Shown here: positions 5,453 to 8,492 of the stretch, piece after piece
Layout of the letters: each line of letters opens with the position of its first letter
Numbering within the stretch: position 1 is the first letter of the stretch
Assembly: GCA_025936595.1 (NCBI GenBank)
Contig: JAICTB010000089.1
Coordinates: forward strand, 1 to 8,492
DNA length: 8,492 bases
DNA from: Thermoleophilia bacterium
GTDB lineage: Bacteria; Actinomycetota; Thermoleophilia; Gaiellales; Gaiellaceae
Direction of reading: 5' to 3'
Made by a program: the position numbers and the translations under genes
The notes under the pieces: model-generated
What the model was told of the DNA's origin: nothing
Database searches by the model: none
Seen by the model: only the letters and a program-made list of their open reading frames with translations

Positions 5453-5848
5453 ATGGCAACTCCCGCTCAGTATCTCGGCACCGGCAAGCGCAAGACCTCG
5501 GTCGCGCGCGTCATCCTGCGGCCCGGCGACGGCGCCACGTGGGTGAACGGCAAGACGATCGAGGAGTACTTCCCGCGTATGGTGCACCGCATGCTTGCGA
5601 CGGCGCCGCTGAAGACGGCCGGCCTCGACGGGCAGTACGACCTGCGCGTGCGCGTGCACGGCGGCGGTCCGTCCGGTCAGGCCGGCGCGTTGCGGCACGG
5701 CATCGCGCGTGCCCTCGTCGAGGTGAACCCGGAGCTTCGCGTGCCACTGAAGCGCGCCGGCTTCTTGACGCGCGACGCACGCCAGGTCGAGCGCAAGAAG
5801 GCGGGCCTGCACAAGGCGCGCAAGGCGCCGCAGTTCAGCAAGCGCTAA
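5453..5848 (+). CDS. rpsI: 30S ribosomal protein S9
   Basis: The 131-aa protein matches the usual S9 length (130 in E. coli). S9 sits in the head of the small subunit and its C-terminal tail reaches the P-site tRNA anticodon. Recognisable features are YLGTGKRKTSVARVIL near the N-terminus, the GKTIEEYFPR segment, VHGGGPSGQAGALRHGIARAL in the middle, and the Lys/Arg-rich tail RKKAGLHKARKAPQFSKR with the invariant terminal S-K-R. ATG 5453 is 4 bp after the rplM stop and has a good GAGGTG ribosome binding site. L13 and S9 are paired in most bacteria. Here glmM follows 10 bp after the stop, so all three genes are probably on one mRNA. Confidence 0.98.
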   Translation: MATPAQYLGTGKRKTSVARVILRPGDGATWVNGKTIEEYFPRMVHRMLATAPLKTAGLDGQYDLRVRVHGGGPSGQAGALRHGIARALVEVNPELRVPLKRAGFLTRDARQVERKKAGLHKARKAPQFSKR

Positions 5849-5858
5849 CGCGCCCATC

Positions 5859-7124
5859 GTGGCGCGCAAGTACTTCGGCACCGATGGTGTCCGCGGCATC
5901 GTCGGCGAGTTCCTGACGCCCGAGCTCGTCGAGCGGCTCGGCCGCGCGGCATCCCTCTGGACCGGCGCAGCAAAGGTGTTCGTGGGCCGCGACACGCGCG
6001 CTTCCGGAGTCGAGCTCGAGGAGGCGTTCGCGCGTGGCGTCATCTCGGCGGGCGGCGACTGCATTCTCGGCGGTGTTCTGCCGACACCCGCCGTGGCTTT
6101 GCTCGCACTCGACCTCGGCGTCGTGATCTCGGCGTCCCACAATCCGCCCGAGTACAACGGCGTGAAGTTCTTCGACGCGCAGGGGCACAAGCTCTCGGAC
6201 GCATCCGAGGAACAGATCGAGGAGCTGCTCGCCGCCGCGCCGGGAATCGATCAGGGCAGGATCGAGCACGTCGAGGTCGCCACCGACTCGTACCGCCAGC
6301 ACATCCTGGACCGCTTCGGCTGCGACCTTGCGGGGCTGCGCATCGCCGTCGACTGCGCAAACGGTGCGTACTCCGGTCTCGCCCCGGGCGCCTTCGAGCA
6401 ATGCGGTGCGGAGGTGCTCGCGATCGGCGACAACCCGGACGGCACGAACATCAACGTCGGCTGCGGCGCGACCGATCTCGCGCTGCTGCAGCGCACGGTC
6501 GCCGAAGGCGGCTTCGACCTCGGCATCGCATTCGACGGTGACGGCGACCGCATGCTCGCGGTTGACGAGAACGGCGCCGCGATCGACGGCGACCAGATCA
6601 TCGCGATCCTCGCACTCGACCAGGAGGTCGATCAGGTTGCGGTCACCGTGATGACGAACCTCGGTCTGCACGTCCTGATGCGCGAGCACGACATTCGTGT
6701 GCATACGACGGACGTCGGCGACCGTTACGTGCTCGAGGCGCTGCAACGTGAGGGCGGCATCCTCGGAGGCGAGCAGTCGGGGCACATCATCTGTCTCCGC
6801 GACCACGTGACCGGCGACGGCCTCGCCGCCGGCCTGCTGCTCTGCGGCGCGCTCAAGGGGCGGAGGCTGAGCGAGGCCGCTGCCGTGATGACGCTCTATC
6901 CGCAGTGCAAAGAGAATGTGCGGGTCGAGGCGAAGGAGCTCACGCCGGCGATCGTGAGCGAGGTCGAGCGGCTCAACAGGGAGTGGGACGGCAAGGGGCG
7001 CGTGCTCGTACGCCCCTCCGGCACCGAACCCTTGATTCGCGTGCTTGCCGAGGCAGAGAATGCCGAGGTGGCTTCAGAGGCCTGTGCTAGCATCGCGAAG
7101 CTCGTCCAACGAGAGCTCGGCTGA
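5859..7124 (+). CDS. glmM: Phosphoglucosamine mutase
   Basis: GlmM interconverts glucosamine-6-phosphate and glucosamine-1-phosphate, feeding UDP-GlcNAc, peptidoglycan and other cell-wall sugars. The alpha-D-phosphohexomutase layout is complete. It opens with KYFGTDGVRG. The phospho-acceptor Ser93 lies in ISASHNP, the Mg2+ loop is DGDGDR with Asp226, 228 and 230, and the sugar-specificity loop is GGEQSGH with Glu305. The C-terminal phosphate-binding loop is RPSGTEPLIRV from Arg385. The GTDGVRG start and GEQSGH loop indicate GlmM rather than ManB or Pgm. At 421 aa it is somewhat shorter than typical (about 445-450), with Ser93 where E. coli has about residue 102, so trimmed loops, not a truncation, explain the size. 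GTG 5859 is the only sensible start, since it directly precedes ARKYFGTDG, and it lacks a Shine-Dalgarno. It follows rpsI by 10 bp, so translation may depend on coupling. Confidence 0.97.
   Translation: MARKYFGTDGVRGIVGEFLTPELVERLGRAASLWTGAAKVFVGRDTRASGVELEEAFARGVISAGGDCILGGVLPTPAVALLALDLGVVISASHNPPEYNGVKFFDAQGHKLSDASEEQIEELLAAAPGIDQGRIEHVEVATDSYRQHILDRFGCDLAGLRIAVDCANGAYSGLAPGAFEQCGAEVLAIGDNPDGTNINVGCGATDLALLQRTVAEGGFDLGIAFDGDGDRMLAVDENGAAIDGDQIIAILALDQEVDQVAVTVMTNLGLHVLMREHDIRVHTTDVGDRYVLEALQREGGILGGEQSGHIICLRDHVTGDGLAAGLLLCGALKGRRLSEAAAVMTLYPQCKENVRVEAKELTPAIVSEVERLNREWDGKGRVLVRPSGTEPLIRVLAEAENAEVASEACASIAKLVQRELG
7085..7093 (+). promoter_or_regulatory. Candidate extended -10 promoter (TGCTAGCAT) for glmS inside the glmM end
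   Basis: TGCTAGCAT lies inside the 3' end of glmM and differs by one base from the TGCTACCAT ahead of rplM. It would start an mRNA near 7100 and give glmS a leader of about 107 bases containing both downstream hairpins. No clear -35 is present. The word is also a coding sequence, so chance occurrence is possible. Confidence 0.35.
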
Positions 7125-7144
7125 CCGTTCCGACGTAGGAACGG
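7125..7144 (+). repeat. Perfect 7-bp inverted repeat after glmM
   Basis: CCGTTCC (7125-7131) pairs with GGAACGG (7138-7144) around loop GACGTA. It begins on the first base after the glmM stop and abuts the next hairpin with no spacer, so the two RNA helices could stack. It has no T-tract of its own, so it is not a terminator by itself. Confidence 0.6.
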
Positions 7145-7162
7145 GCCCGCAGCCGGGCTTTT
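7145..7162 (+). terminator. Intrinsic-terminator-like hairpin between glmM and glmS
   Basis: GCCCG (7145-7149) and CGGGC (7154-7158) form a five-bp all-GC stem with loop CAGC, followed immediately by TTTT (7159-7162) and then GCGTTT. This is the form of a Rho-independent terminator, although the stem is short. It may end the rplM-rpsI-glmM mRNA. Alternatively it could act as an attenuator if transcription from upstream is meant to reach glmS, because no good promoter is visible in the 44 bp between it and glmS. Confidence 0.6.
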
Positions 7163-7194
7163 GCGTTTCCGGGAGACGTTTCGGCGGGTAGAAA

Positions 7195-7200
7195 AGGAGG
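7195..7200 (+). promoter_or_regulatory. Strong ribosome binding site of glmS
   Basis: AGGAGG, preceded by AAA, ends 6 bp before ATG 7207. It is the best Shine-Dalgarno in the window and fixes the glmS start at MCGIIG. Confidence 0.9.
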
Positions 7201-7206
7201 CTCCGA

Positions 7207-8492
7207 ATGTGCGGGATCATCGGATACGTCGGCGGTCGCGCCTCGAAGTCGTTGCTCCTCCAAGGCTTGCAGCGTCTCGAGTACCGCGGCTACGACTCGG
7301 CCGGCATCGCCCTGCTGGAGGACGACGGCCTCGACTACGTCCGTGCCGTCGGGAACCTCGCCAACCTGCAGGAGGCGGCAGGCCCGAACGGCTCCGTCTC
7401 GACCACGGGCCTCGGTCACACGCGCTGGGCCACACACGGCGCCGTCACCGAGGAGAACGCGCACCCGCTCACCGCATGCCACGAGCGCGAGATGGCGATC
7501 GTGCTGAACGGGATCATCGAGAACTATCGCGAGCTGCGCGACGAGCTGCAGGCCGATGGCCACACGTTCACGTCCGAAACCGATGCGGAAGTCGTTGTGC
7601 ACTTGCTCGAGCGCGCCTATAACGGCGACCTCGTGGAAGCGGCGCGCGCCGCGTACGCGCGGCTCGAAGGACATTTCACCTTCGTAATCATCCACCGCGA
7701 CCATCCGAACCATCTGGTCGGCGTGCGTCACCAGACGCCGATGGTCGTCGGCCTCGGAGAGGGCGAGAACTTCCTCGCGTCGAACCTCGCTGCGTTCCTC
7801 GCCGAGACGCGGCGGGTGCAGTTCCCCGATGACGGCGAGATCGCATCGGTCACGCCCGAGGGCGTCACGTTCACCGACGCCGCGACCGGCGAGCTCGTGG
7901 AGCACGACGTTGTCGACGTCGACTGGGACGACGACGCGGCCGAGCGCTCGGGCTACGAGACGTTCATGCTCAAGGAGATCTTCGAGCAGCCGGAAGGCGT
8001 TGCCGAGACGATCGGCGACCGTGTGCGCCACGGCCATCTCGTGCTGGAGGGCCTCGGCATGTCCGAGGAGGAGCTGCGCGACCTGAAGCGCATCGTGATC
8101 GTCGCGTGCGGCACCTCCTACCACGCGGGCGTCGTCGGCCGCTACGCGATCGAGGAGTGGGCGCGCGTGCCGGTCGAGCCGGACGTCGCGAGTGAATGGA
8201 TCTACCGCAACCCCGTGATCGATCCCGGCACGCTCGTAATCGGCATCACGCAGTCGGGCGAGACGCGCGACACGATCCAGGCGATGAAGCTCGCGCGCGA
8301 GAAGGGCGCGCGCACCGTTGCGATCACCAACATGATGGGCTCGCAGATCACGCGCGAGGTCGACTCGGTGCTCTACACCCGCACCGGGCTCGAGGTGGGT
8401 GTCGCCGCATCGAAGACGTTCAGCGCCCAGATCGCGCTGCTCTTCCTGATCGGCCTGAAGCTCGCGCAATGCCGGGGCACGCTGCCGGACAA
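7207..8492 (+). CDS. glmS: Glutamine-fructose-6-phosphate aminotransferase (isomerising), 3' end outside window
   Basis: GlmS makes glucosamine-6-phosphate from fructose-6-phosphate and glutamine, the entry step to amino-sugar and cell-wall synthesis and the step before GlmM. The frame stays open to the window end, giving 428 residues of an expected 600 or so. The N-terminal class II amidotransferase domain begins MCGIIGY, where Cys2 becomes the N-terminal nucleophile after Met removal. It also has HTRWATHG at 71-78, the oxyanion-hole NG at 101-102 in LNGIIENY, and SETDAEV with Asp126. The sugar isomerase (SIS) domain follows a linker with MLKEIFEQP. It has ACGTSYHAG from about 300, TQSGETRDT from 348, and VAASKTFSAQ in place of the more common VASTKAFTTQ. 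The second SIS domain and catalytic C-tail are beyond the window. The usual His before the oxyanion Asn-Gly is Leu. It is separated from glmM by two hairpins. Confidence 0.97.
   Translation, partial: MCGIIGYVGGRASKSLLLQGLQRLEYRGYDSAGIALLEDDGLDYVRAVGNLANLQEAAGPNGSVSTTGLGHTRWATHGAVTEENAHPLTACHEREMAIVLNGIIENYRELRDELQADGHTFTSETDAEVVVHLLERAYNGDLVEAARAAYARLEGHFTFVIIHRDHPNHLVGVRHQTPMVVGLGEGENFLASNLAAFLAETRRVQFPDDGEIASVTPEGVTFTDAATGELVEHDVVDVDWDDDAAERSGYETFMLKEIFEQPEGVAETIGDRVRHGHLVLEGLGMSEEELRDLKRIVIVACGTSYHAGVVGRYAIEEWARVPVEPDVASEWIYRNPVIDPGTLVIGITQSGETRDTIQAMKLAREKGARTVAITNMMGSQITREVDSVLYTRTGLEVGVAASKTFSAQIALLFLIGLKLAQCRGTLPD

Noticed and set aside
3975..5546. A 523-codon plus-strand open frame opposite the PLD-like gene and into rplM and rpsI
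   Set aside because: It is low-complexity Arg/Ala/Asp sequence overlapping the HKD motifs on the other strand and the real L13 and S9 frames.
7125..7206. glmS ribozyme/riboswitch between glmM and glmS
   Set aside because: The 82-bp spacer is too short and lacks the conserved core of that RNA. Only two simple hairpins are visible.
7087..8469. A 460-codon minus-strand open frame opposite glmS
   Set aside because: It mirrors the codon bias of glmS, which has unmistakable family motifs on the plus strand. It has no recognisable domain and no ribosome binding site.

Overview
This window looks like a chromosomal segment of a high-GC actinobacterium. The coding bias is strongly G/C-ending, several genes start with GTG, and the order rplM-rpsI-glmM-(glmS) is one I know from actinobacterial genomes. 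A deep-branching class such as Thermoleophilia is my guess. It rests on general impression (short leaderless-type genes, a compact GlmM, promoter style), not on a marker I can prove here.

Left block (1-2452, + strand): the 3' end of guaB (IMP dehydrogenase) is followed 4 bp later by guaA (GMP synthase). Together they convert IMP to XMP to GMP. A GNAT acetyltransferase follows 6 bp after guaA and is probably co-transcribed.

Middle block (2449-4982): a minus-strand FabG-like short-chain dehydrogenase converges on the acetyltransferase, with the two stop codons interlocked in one TTAG. The dehydrogenase diverges from a plus-strand nitroreductase across only 25 bp, where two abutting TANNNT -10 hexamers sit 6-7 bp from the two start codons. 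This is the layout expected for a bidirectional promoter making two leaderless mRNAs. The nitroreductase overlaps by 23 bp, tail to tail, with a minus-strand two-HKD phospholipase D-like protein of unknown substrate.

Right block (4974-8492, + strand): a housekeeping cluster of rplM (L13), rpsI (S9), glmM (phosphoglucosamine mutase) and glmS (glucosamine-6-phosphate synthase, cut by the window end). GlmS makes GlcN-6-P from Fru-6-P and glutamine, and GlmM converts it to GlcN-1-P for UDP-GlcNAc and peptidoglycan. The same extended -10 word, TGCTANCAT, lies before rplM and inside the end of glmM ahead of glmS. A hairpin occupies the short rplM leader. Two back-to-back hairpins, the second an intrinsic-terminator look-alike, separate glmM from glmS.

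I see no mobile element, CRISPR array, tRNA, rRNA or defence system, and no gene-free stretch longer than about 200 bp. The window is mostly ordinary core metabolism. The items most worth a second look are the three compact regulatory arrangements (3190-3220, 4974-5019 and 7085-7206) and the uncharacterised PLD-like gene.
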